Assembly (NCBI GenBank): GCA_015698045.1
Contig: BLAL01000048.1
Coordinates: 434,001-498,000, forward strand
Length of the DNA: 64,000 nucleotides
Direction of reading: 5' to 3'
Source: Rhizophagus clarus
Taxonomy: Eukaryota > Glomeromycota > Glomeromycetes > Glomerales > Glomeraceae
Shown here: positions 45,091 through 54,619 of the stretch, piece after piece
How the letters are laid out: each line of letters begins with the position of its first letter
Numbering within the stretch: the stretch's first letter is position 1
Notes under the pieces: generated by a model
The model's input: only the letters and a program-made list of their open reading frames with translations
Database searches by the model: none
Told to the model about the DNA's origin: nothing
Program-made: the position numbers and the translations under genes

Positions 45091-47355
45091 AAAAGCATTT
45101 TTTTTAATTTAACGCTTAAAAAAAGCATTTTTTTTAATTTAACGCTTAAAAAAAGCATTTTTTTTAATTTAACGCTTAAAAAAAGCATTTTTTTTTTTTT
45201 AATTTAACGCTTAAAAAAAGCATTTTTTTAATTTAACGCTTAAAAAAAGCATTTTTTTTAATTTAACGCTTAAAAAAAGCATTTTTTTTAATTTAACGCT
45301 TAAAAAAAGCATTTTTTTTAATTTAACGCTTAAAAAAAGCATTTTTTTTAATTTAACGCTTAAAAAAAGCATTTTTTTTAATTTAACGCTTAAAAAAAGC
45401 ATTTTTTTTAATTTAACGCTTAAAAAAAGCATTTTTTTTAATTTAACGCTTAAAAAAAGCATTTTTTTTAATTTAACGCTTAAAAAAAGCATTTTTTTTA
45501 ATTTAACGCTTAAAAAAAGCATTTTTTTTAATTTAACGCTTAAAAAAAGCATTTTTTTTAATTTAACGCTTAAAAAAAGCATTTTTTTTAATTTAACGCT
45601 TAAAAAAAGCATTTTTTTTAATTTAACGCTTAAAAAAAGCATTTTTTTTAATTTAACGCTTAAAAAAAGCATTTTTTTTAATTTAACGCTTAAAAAAAGC
45701 ATTTTTTTTAATTTAACGCTTAAAAAAAGCATTTTTTTTAATTTAACGCTTAAAAAAAGCATTTTTTTTAATTTAACGCTTAAAAAAAGCATTTTTTTTA
45801 ATTTAACGCTTAAAAAAAGCATTTTTTTTAATTTAACGCTTAAAAAAAGCATTTTTTTTAATTTAACGCTTAAAAAAAGCATTTTTTTTAATTTAACGCT
45901 TAAAAAAAGCATTTTTTTTAATTTAACGCTTAAAAAAAGCATTTTTTTTAATTTAACGCTTAAAAAAAGCATTTTTTTTAATTTAACGCTTAAAAAAAGC
46001 ATTTTTTTTAATTTAACGCTTAAAAAAAGCATTTTTTTTAATTTAACGCTTAAAAAAAGCATTTTTTTTAATTTAACGCTTAAAAAAAGCATTTTTTTTA
46101 ATTTAACGCTTAAAAAAAGCATTTTTTTTAATTTAACGCTTAAAAAAAGCATTTTTTTTAATTTAACGCTTAAAAAAAGCATTTTTTTTAATTTAACGCT
46201 TAAAAAAAGCATTTTTTTTAATTTAACGCTTAAAAAAAGCATTTTTTTTAATTTAACGCTTAAAAAAAGCATTTTTTTTAATTTAACGCTTAAAAAAAGC
46301 ATTTTTTTTAATTTAACGCTTAAAAAAAGCATTTTTTTTAATTTAACGCTTAAAAAAAGCATTTTTTTTAATTTAACGCTTAAAAAAAGCATTTTTTTTA
46401 ATTTAACGCTTAAAAAAAGCATTTTTTTTAATTTAACGCTTAAAAAAAGCATTTTTTTTAATTTAACGCTTAAAAAAGCATTTTTTTAATTTAACGCTTA
46501 AAAAAAGCATTTTTTTTAATTTAACGCTTAAAAAAAGCATTTTTTTTAATTTAACGCTTAAAAAAAGCATTTTTTTTAATTTAACGCTTAAAAAAAGCAT
46601 TTTTTTTAATTTAACGCTTAAAAAAAGCATTTTTTTTAATTTAACGCTTAAAAAAAGCATTTTTTTTAATTTAACGCTTAAAAAAAGCATTTTTTTTAAT
46701 TTAACGCTTAAAAAAAGCATTTTTTTTAATTTAACGCTTAAAAAAAGCATTTTTTTTAATTTAACGCTTAAAAAAAGCATTTTTTTTAATTTAACGCTTA
46801 AAAAAAGCATTTTTTTTAATTTAACGCTTAAAAAAAGCATTTTTTTTAATTTAACGCTTAAAAAAAGCATTTTTTTTAATTTAACGCTTAAAAAAAGCAT
46901 TTTTTTTAATTTAACGCTTAAAAAAAGCATTTTTTTTAATTTAACGCTTAAAAAAAGCATTTTTTTTAATTTAACGCTTAAAAAAAGCATTTTTTTTAAT
47001 TTAACGCTTAAAAAAAGCATTTTTTTTAATTTAACGCTTAAAAAAAGCATTTTTTTTAATTTAACGCTTAAAAAAAGCATTTTTTTTAATTTAACGCTTA
47101 AAAAAAGCATTTTTTTTAATTTAACGCTTAAAAAAAGCATTTTTTTTAATTTAACGCTTAAAAAAAGCATTTTTTTTAATTTAACGCTTAAAAAAAGCAT
47201 TTTTTTTAATTTAACGCTTAAAAAAAGCATTTTTTTTAATTTAACGCTTAAAAAAAGCATTTTTTTTAATTTAACGCTTAAAAAAAGCATTTTTTTTAAT
47301 TTAACGCTTAAAAAAAGCATTTTTTTTAATTTAACGCTTAAAAAAAGCATTTTAT
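45091..47355. repeat. 30-bp tandem array, about 75 near-identical copies
   Basis: The unit is AACGCTTAAAAAAAGC joined to ATTTTTTTTAATTT (30 bp). Nearly all copies are identical; the only visible changes are in homopolymer length near 45190, 45225 and 46470. Long open frames across the array merely translate the repeat as a 10-residue unit and are not genes. Each unit holds a self-complementary A7-GC-AT8 core. Such uniformity points to recent expansion by unequal crossing-over or replication slippage, or to an assembly that collapsed or extended the array. Confidence 0.95.
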
Positions 47356-48200
47356 TTAATAAACGCCTAATGCTTAAAAGAAAATGGTTTTTTTAATAAA
47401 CGCCTAATGCTTAAAAGAAAGCGGTTTTTTTAAAAAAAAAATTAAACACTTTAAAAATTTTAGCGATTTTTTTTAAAAAAAATTTTAAATGTTTTAAAAA
47501 AAACCATTTAGCATTTTTTTTAAATCAAACGCTTAAAAAAAAAAGTGTTTTTTTTTAAACTAAACGCTTGAGAAAAAAGTGTATTTTTTTAATTATGAAC
47601 GCTTAAAAAAAAGCGTATTTTTTTTTTAATTAAACAATTAGAAAAAGCACTATTTCTGTTTCTTTTTTTTTTAATTAAACTCCTAAAAAAAGGCATTTTT
47701 TTTAATTATACGCTTAAATGAAAGCTCACTAACTGTACCCAAATTGCCTTAGTTACATTTTAAAAAACCTGATTTTTAATCGTTACATTTTTAAAAAAAC
47801 GATTTTTTTAATCTTTACATTTTTAAAAAAATGATTTTTTCAATTTTAAAAAACGATTTTTATAATCATTACATTTTTAAAAAAAATGATTCTTTTAGTC
47901 GTTACATTTAAAAAAAAAATGATTTAACGCTTTAATGATCTTTGATTAATAAGAAAATAATTTTAATGTTTATTTTTTTTTTCTCTGAAAAGACCTATTT
48001 AATAATTTTCTTAATAAAATATATGTTTTTGATAGTTCCAGTTGTTTTTTTTTTGTAGAATTTGTTTTATTAATAATTTCAATTTTTAATTGGCACATTT
48101 GATATTTTACTTTTAACAATGTTTGTAATTTTACGATAGGATCAATGAAATTGAAAAAAATTAAAAAATTCGAAAAACCTATTATTTGATGGCTCAACTA
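47356..48200. repeat. Diverged A/T-tract units at the right edge of the array
   Basis: Looser 30-45-bp units (AACGCCTAATGCTTAAAAGAAA, TTAAACGCTT...) run to about 47720. Then comes a segment 'AAAGCTCACTAACTGTACCC' to about 47900, which reappears at 50350-50440. A short minus-strand frame at 47970-48197 is lysine-rich and not convincing. Confidence 0.65.
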
Positions 48201-48760
48201 AACACGCAATGAAAGTGGCACAGGAAGGCCTAAATCGCAATTTTACTCTTTTGATGTCAAAAGAAGCCTAAGCATAAGCATATGCATCAATCATTAGGCA
48301 TAAATACTTTACGCTTTTTTTTTTTTACTGGTAAACAATTCAGCATAAATACTTTACGCTTTAAGCATTATTATAAAACGTATGGCATACCGTAGAAGTC
48401 AAAAGGTTGTTGTAAAAACAACAAGTTAGTTGTTGTAAAAACAACAAGTTAGTTGTTGTAAATCAACAAGTAAGTTGTTGTAAATTAATAAGTTACTTGT
48501 TGATTTACAACAACTAACTTGTTGTATTGATCGACATGGCGAGGTAACAAGTAACTTGTTGCTTTTTATGTCGATCATATTTTGATTTCCATTTATGGAA
48601 AATGATCCATATATATAGCGGATTACTGATTAACTGGGTTATTCGATTATATCACTTCAAGATAAAATAAAATAGAATATTTGATGCTAGAAAATGAATG
48701 GGGTTTGACATTTTTAGCTTTGTTGTTATAAAAAAAATGATTAAACAACTCAAAAACAAT
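48201..48760 (+). repeat. Short direct and inverted TTGTTGTAAA repeats
   Basis: At 48402-48490 the unit GTTGTTGTAAAAACAACAAGTTA is repeated about four times with variation; each unit is itself a small hairpin. At 48495-48520 the same motif appears inverted ('TTACAACAACTAACTTGTTG'), giving a potential larger stem. ATACTTTACGCTTT occurs twice near 48305 and 48345. No gene is supported. Confidence 0.65.
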
Positions 48761-50880
48761 GCTTAAATTGTTTTTTATTAATCGATTTAGAAAAAAATGG
48801 TTTTTTATTAAACGAATTAGGAAAAAAACGGTTTTTATACTAAATGGCAGAAAAATAGTCAAAATAATTTTTTTTTATTATACGTCTAATAAAAAATTTT
48901 TTGTAAAAAAACAATTAACTGAATATTACCATACCAGAATTCTCGTGTTAATGGAGAAATGGTAAATGCAGCTGCATATGTAGATAGTGTTTTATTCGTG
49001 CTAAGAGGTACATAATGTTAAAGCAATTAATAAAAAAAAGTTATTTTTTTTTTGTTAAAATGATTAATAATAAGTCATTTTTTGTTAAGATGATTAATAA
49101 AAAAAATCGTTTTTTTTGTTAATGATGATTAATAAAAAAAAATCATTTTTTTTAGTTAAAAACGATTAATAAAAAAAAATCATCTTTTTTTAGTTAAAAA
49201 CGATTAATAAAAAAATCATCTTTTTTTAGTTAAAAACGATTAATAAAAAAAATCATCTTTTTTTAGTTAAAAACGATTAATAAAAAAAAATCATCTTTTT
49301 TTAGTTAAAAACGATTAATAAAAAAAATCATCTTTTTTTAGTTAAAAACGATTAATAAAAAAAAATCATCTTTTTTTAGTTAAAAACGATTAATAAAAAA
49401 AAATCATCTTTTTTTAGTTAAAAACGAATAATAAAAAATAATCCTTTTTTTTTAGTTAAAAACAAATAATAAAAAAAATCCTTTTTTTTAGTTAAAAACG
49501 AATAATAAAAAAATCCTTTTTTAGTTAAAAACGAATAATAAAAAAAAATCAATTTTTTTTGTTAAAGACGATTAATAAAAAAAAATCAATTTTTTTTGTT
49601 AAAGACGATTAATAAAAAAAAATCAATTTTTTTTCGTTATGATTAATAAAAAAAATTGTTTTTTTATTAAGATGATTAATAAAAATCTATCATTTTTTTT
49701 TTATTAAGATAATTAATAAAAAAAAATTTTATCATTTTTTTTTGTTAAGACAATTAATAAAAAACAATCATGTTATTTTGTTAAGAAGATAATAAAAAAA
49801 TCATTTTTTTTATTAAGACGAATATAAAAAATCATTTTTTTTGTTAAAATAATTAACAATTAATAAAAAAAATCAAACGATTTTATTAACGCTTTTTTAT
49901 GCATTTAATTTAAAAAACATTAAAAAATTTTTCTTAAGAATTTAATTAAAAAATATTAAAAACGCTTTTTTAAGCGTTTAACTTAAAAAATGTTTTTTTA
50001 AGCATTTTAAAATTTTAAAAAAAATTGTTAAATAAAGTGTTTAATTAAAAAACACTAAAATATGTTTTTTTTAACACTTTTTAAGCGTTTAATAATAAAA
50101 AAAAATGTTAAAACTGTCTTTTAACGTTTTTTTAGTAATATAAAATTAAATTGGCAAAAAAAGCCTTGGTTTTTTTGCATTATAAAAAAAATGGTTTGGC
50201 ATTTTTTCGCATAAACTTCTGAAAAAAAAAATACCAAAATGCTTCATTTAGTGTCAATATTTTTTTTTTAATTTTAGGTTAAACGGGTAAATTGAATCAA
50301 ACCTAAACCTAATGGATCTAAATTGACCAAACAGTTTTTTTTTAGTATTCTAAAGCTCACTAATTATACGCAAATTGCCCTAGTTACATTTTAAAAAAAC
50401 AATTTTTTTAATCATAACATTTACAAAAACGATGTTTTTATTAATTACATCTAAAAAATAATCTTTTTAATTGATTTTTTTATTGTTTATAACAAAAAAA
50501 ATCATTTTTTTATCGTTTATAACTAAAAAAAAATCATTTTTTTATCGTTTATAACTAAAAAAAAATCATTTTTTTATCGTTTATAACTTAAAAAAATCAT
50601 TTTTTTTATCGTTTATAACTTAAAAAAAATCATTTTTTTTATCGTTTATAACTTAAAAAAAATCATTTTTTTATCATTTATAACTAATAAAACATGATTT
50701 TTTCATCGTTTATAACTAAAAAAAATTGGTTTTTATATCGTTTAAATCTAAAAAAAAATGATTTTTTAAATTAATTTAAATTTTTTTAAATCACTTTACA
50801 TAAAGAAAAAACAGATTTTAATCACTTAAAAAAAATGATTTTTTTAAAATCGTTTTTACTTTAAAAATTTTTTCAATCAT
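48761..50880. repeat. A/T-tract satellite, right part, several sub-families
   Basis: Contains the partner of the 44010-44350 segment (48770-49060), then eight or so copies of a unit of about 37 bp (CGATTAATAAAAAAAA...TCATCTTTTTTTAGTTAAAAA, 49130-49440), further variants to 49860, AAGCGTTTAA-type units (49900-50130), the partner of the 47725-47900 segment (50350-50440), and about eight copies of a 33-bp unit TTTTTTTATCGTTTATAACTAAAA (50460-50720). Confidence 0.75.
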
Positions 50881-50901
50881 TTAATTAATAAAAAATAATG
50901 A

Positions 50902-50961
50902 ACACATTAGCATATTGGGGGGTTTAAGGACCGTATGGTCCGTCCCCCATTGCTAATGTGT
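50902..50961. repeat. 60-bp hairpin marking the edge of the satellite
   Basis: ACACATTAGCA at the left pairs with TGCTAATGTGT at the right, GGGGG pairs with CCCCC, and the centre is GGACC-GTAT-GGTCC. It lies between the A/T satellite and the TCATACGAAAA repeats, so it is a candidate terminus or terminator of the right virus-like element. Confidence 0.65.
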
Positions 50962-51039
50962 GTCATGACTCCCAGAATGGTAAAATCAATATCGTAAAAT
51001 AAATCATACAAAAATTTTGTCCCAATTCCCCATAAATAA

Positions 51040-51720
51040 GTCATACGAAAAAATAAGTCATACGAAATAAGTCATACGAAAAAAATAAGTCATACGAAAA
51101 TAAGTCATACAAAAATTTGTCCTAACTTTTCCTTAATCAAGAATGGGTTTAATGCAGGCTAGCGCATCAATAAGTATATTTATTAAATAAGTCATACGAA
51201 AAAATAAGTCATACGAAATAAGTCATACGAAAAAATAAGTCATACGAAAATAAGTCATACGAAAATTTGTCCTAACTTTTCCTTAATCAAGAACGGGTTT
51301 AATGCAGGCTAGCGCATCAATAAGTATATTTATTAAATAAGTCTAACGAAAATAAATCATACGAAAATTTTGTCCCAATTCCCCATAAATAAGTCATACG
51401 AAAAATTTAAAAATCATGTGACTTCTTAAATCTAACGAACTTTTCTATATATAAGAATGGCTTCTGCGCAAGCTAGCTCATTAAATAGCATAATTGTTAA
51501 ATAAATCTAACAGGATTTTTGTCCCAACTTTTCCTTAATCAAGAACAGGTTCAATGCAGGCTAGCTTATTAAATAGCATATTTTATATAAATGTCTAACG
51601 AAATGTCACCCTATAAAAATTCAAAAGAAATCCGCAAAATTGTCCCAACTTTTCCTTAGTCAAGAATGGGTTCTGCGCCGGATAGCTTAATAAATAGCAT
51701 ATAAATTTAACAAAAAAATT
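51040..51720 (+). repeat. Tandem 148-bp repeats with TCATACGAAAA sub-repeats
   Basis: Two near-identical units of about 148 bp (51040-51185 and 51186-51335) are followed by three more diverged ones. Each has a run of ATAAGTCATACGAAAA sub-repeats and a core 'AACTTTTCCTTAATCAAGAA' then 'AATGCAGGCTAGC'. The array lies between the hairpin and the first gene of the right element, the position expected of a terminal or replication-related repeat. Confidence 0.75.
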
Positions 51721-51799
51721 AAAGTCTAACTTTTTCACCTCCTGCCAGGAATTTTATAAGTCTAACAAAAAATTAAGATAAAGTGTTAGCCGAAATGAT

Positions 51800-52036
51800 C
51801 TATCCATTACTTTCTTGTATCTGTGATCGAAGCCTGTCATAATACTGAATAACATAATAGCCTCTAACATGTAACGGGCATCGGCCACAAGCAGAAGCTG
51901 TAGGCTTCCTGCAATCAGAACATGGTACCCGTTTTTTAGCTTTCCAATGAAATCGGCAACCTTCTAGGCGAATGCAAGGGTTATTGCAAATCTTTCCAGT
52001 ATTGCAGAGAAATGGGCAAGAATATTCACCAATCAT
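51800..52036 (-). CDS. Small Cys/His-rich protein of the right element
   Basis: 78 residues from an ATG at 52036. Ten cysteines and two histidines are arranged as CxxxC, CxxxC, CxxH, CxxC, CxxCxxH ('GCRFHWKAKKRVPCSDC', 'SACGRCPLH'), which suggests two zinc-binding knots. The C-terminal 'YYVIQYYDRLRSQ' is helical. I do not recognise the family. It diverges from the gene that starts at 52232 and probably shares the spacer with it. Confidence 0.55.
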   Translation of the reverse strand: MIGEYSCPFLCNTGKICNNPCIRLEGCRFHWKAKKRVPCSDCRKPTASACGRCPLHVRGYYVIQYYDRLRSQIQESNG

Positions 52037-52163
52037 CCTACTTTTTATTACTAGATTTGAAAAGATTAATTAATAATTAGTTAATGCTTCAGTTTTACAA
52101 TAGCTAGAACTTGCTTTAGAAAGCTTGTAAATATCAGAGTTTTTATGATCGAAAAGTTTTGGT

Positions 52164-52209
52164 ATAGGAAATAATTAATTAAAGAAAAAATTTTATAAGT
52201 AAGTAATAG
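52164..52209 (+). promoter_or_regulatory. 46-bp leader/promoter, copy 1
   Basis: Identical over 46 bp to 60471-60516. It contains TTTTATAAGTAAG, a TATA-like box, and is followed 10-11 bp later in both places by AGAGCTAAC and then the ATG of a plus-strand gene. Perfect identity between non-coding copies 8.3 kb apart suggests either a conserved promoter or recent duplication. Confidence 0.7.
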
Positions 52210-52231
52210 CGTGCCAGTAAGAGCTAACACT

Positions 52232-53533
52232 ATGGGTAGAAAAACTAGAAGTGATAAAAAAGATACAACTTGTAAACGTTGTGGCAAAGTATGTGTAAAT
52301 CCAAATAAACTTCGTGAGCATCTTAGACGAAAAAATCCATGCAAACCTAAAACTGATACTCCAATTCAAGCGCCTGTTCAAGAAGTTAACCAAGAAGTTA
52401 ACCAACAACCTGTTCAAGAGGCTATCCAAGAACCTCTTCAAATACCAACCCGAGAAGTTAACCAAAACCCCGTTCAAGAGGCTATTCAAGACTCTAGTAA
52501 AGATATTCCATTCAAAAACCCTAATATCGAATGGAATTATCAGGATATAAAAAGAAAATTAGGCACTTATAAAAACTTGCAACAGGAAACATGTTGTAGG
52601 CCAGAGGAGTTTGATAGAAAGCGTTTCTACTTAGAGATGAAAAAAGAGTGTGATCTACCATATACAGGTATAACTACTTCAAAATGGAGTTCATTTCTAT
52701 ATTCAGCAATCCAATATTTACGACGGGGATTTGATAGAGAGAGGGGGGGTTATATAGATGCGAAGGGGGTTGTAGCTGAAATTCGTAAAGAAATATTTCC
52801 AGAAAGGTTGACAAGAAGTGATACAGAACTTCCTAATCAAGCTCCTAAGATCCCAGAGAAAGCAGTCAGATTTATTAATCCAAATAATCGTAAGCCTGGT
52901 GAACACTTCAGAAAATGGGGAGCGAGATTGCTAAAGAGATGGAAAGAACTTGAACTAGGTGATAGAGATAGACCAGAAAACTTGCATGAATGCAATCTTC
53001 TAAATCATGATCTTGAGCAATTGGATCCTGAAGCAAGTAGGCCACCTACAAAAGAAGAATATGAAGAGTACTGTAGGCAAGAAAAGGCAAATAATGAAGA
53101 ATTCAAGCGTTTGGGAGGAATTACTGAAGAACAAGAAAGAGATATAGAATTTAGGGAGCAAGAAGAATTAGGCACAGCACTTAAAAAAAGAGCCATAGCT
53201 GTGCATCGTGCAAAAGTCCCACAATCTCATCCAGACAATGGAAGTGATATACGAAAAATGCTAGAAAGCCGAAGAAGGCAATTTAAAGAAATACTTGAAA
53301 AAGAATTTGATAAGCGTGGACAATTTAAGTTTGCTCTATGTTCTCTAACCAAATTTCTTATAGATGATAAGCCTGGGAATGATAAAGCAGGAAAAAAGAA
53401 TTCACGAACTGATTGGCTTAGAAATACACAAATTATAGTCTATAATAGAGCTGAAATAGATGATTACTTAAGCAATGCTTTCGAACAAATACTATACCAA
53501 GTGGAGGAGAGAGGAGGTAAGACTAATGCTTAA
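52232..53533 (+). CDS. Zinc-finger protein with PolB-associated C-terminal domain
   Basis: 433 residues from the ATG at 52232 ('MGRKTRSDKK'). A C2H2-like finger comes first ('CKRCGKVCVNPNKLREHL'), then a repeat zone with PVQE, EVNQ and QEAIQ units, then a helical, charged middle. The last 80 residues ('SLTKFLIDDKPGNDKAG', 'IIVYNRAEIDDYLSNAF', 'ILYQVEERGGK') resemble the domain that, in many Polinton proteins, comes just before the N-terminus of DNA polymerase B. Here it ends alone, 7 kb from the polymerase. That resemblance is from memory of the family. It may be a replication accessory or DNA-binding protein. Confidence 0.55.
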   Translation: MGRKTRSDKKDTTCKRCGKVCVNPNKLREHLRRKNPCKPKTDTPIQAPVQEVNQEVNQQPVQEAIQEPLQIPTREVNQNPVQEAIQDSSKDIPFKNPNIEWNYQDIKRKLGTYKNLQQETCCRPEEFDRKRFYLEMKKECDLPYTGITTSKWSSFLYSAIQYLRRGFDRERGGYIDAKGVVAEIRKEIFPERLTRSDTELPNQAPKIPEKAVRFINPNNRKPGEHFRKWGARLLKRWKELELGDRDRPENLHECNLLNHDLEQLDPEASRPPTKEEYEEYCRQEKANNEEFKRLGGITEEQERDIEFREQEELGTALKKRAIAVHRAKVPQSHPDNGSDIRKMLESRRRQFKEILEKEFDKRGQFKFALCSLTKFLIDDKPGNDKAGKKNSRTDWLRNTQIIVYNRAEIDDYLSNAFEQILYQVEERGGKTNA

Positions 53534-53535
53534 GT

Positions 53536-54619
53536 ATCCATTGAGGTGGTAATTGCGCATCCTTTACAATCTGTAGTTCTTCTCTCACGAATGAACGCTC
53601 AGGGCCATTATAAAGTTTATAGAGAACTGGTTGATTCTCTTTTAGCAAATACGATTCAATTATAAAAACTTCAGGAGACCAATTGCAGTTGGTTGCTCTT
53701 TTTTTCCTCCTTCTAGATCACTAGGTTCAAAAAGATATCGAACTTCAGTATAGCTTGGTAAAATTGCTTCATCATAGCCAATTGAACGTCTAGCAGGCCA
53801 AGAGGGTTTAGCCTTAACCTGCTTCTTTTTTATAGCCTTAGCAGGAGACATACTTATAAGGTTTGTTATTGAAATATTAATATCTTTAACAATTATAGGC
53901 AAGTTCTGTACCCAAGACCTAGATCTTTCAGATAAATGCAATGTTAATAAGTCATGTGCGTCTTGTATACGAAATAATCTTTTAGCTAATGTTTGATTAT
54001 ATCTCTCAACAATACCCATAGTACGCTTAGATTTAGCCTTCTGAATTTTCACGCCATGTTCTCTCATTAATTTCTCACAATCACCCCTAAACTCTGGCCC
54101 CTTATCAGTGATTAATAATTTCGGCCAGACCAGAGGAATTTCAGGATCATCATAAATTTTCTCAAGTGCTCGAGCAATAGTCTTTGAAGTTAAGATTCCC
54201 TCTCTATCCTTGACACTATATGCACCAATAGGAATAGATGCTTTATATCTAGAAGCAACGTCCACTACATTAAGACAAAAAAGATAAGTAATTCGTCCTA
54301 CTTTATCATAAGGCATATAAAGAACATCTGCCTGATGGACTTCATTGGGCGTAGTAATAGAGGTAAAACTTGCACAAGGAATATATCTAGGACGTGGCAT
54401 ATGTATTTGGTGTACAGCCTGTCTCTCAAGCCAGTCCTTCACTTCATCAATAGTAAAATCATATCCAGCCTTAATAGAAGCTTCAAACAATTTTTTAGCA
54501 TTTCGATGATAACCAATAGGCTGATAATAAATCTTTTTAAAAGCAATAGAAATATCAAGATTTCGAGCATTACCAGAATCTATAGGAATAATAGGTAATA
54601 ATGGGAGTTGAGCCGGCAT
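53536..54619 (-). pseudogene. Polinton-type DDE integrase, right element
   Basis: An rve-fold integrase with the catalytic acids in 'HQADVLYMP', 'LLITDKGPEF' and 'GIVERYNQTL'. An N-terminal zinc-binding-like helical segment precedes the core ('HRNAKKLFEASIKAGYDF', which matches the usual 'P.SFGGVKRLY' region of Polinton integrases only loosely). The C-terminal part to 53536 has the beta-rich tail with 'YKLYNGPERSFVREEL'. No chromodomain is present, unlike the left element. The ATG at 54619 overlaps the first codons of Gag on the other strand by 19 bp. There is at least one break near the end of the gene. It would insert the element into host DNA. Confidence 0.8.

Noticed and set aside
45211-47350. 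Two very long minus-strand open frames (413 and 295 residues)
   Set aside because: They only translate the 30-bp tandem repeat as a 10-residue unit; the frame stays open because 30 is divisible by three.
50998-51360. Possible CRISPR-like array from the TCATACGAAAA repeats
   Set aside because: Spacing is irregular, the sub-repeats abut, and the setting is eukaryotic.
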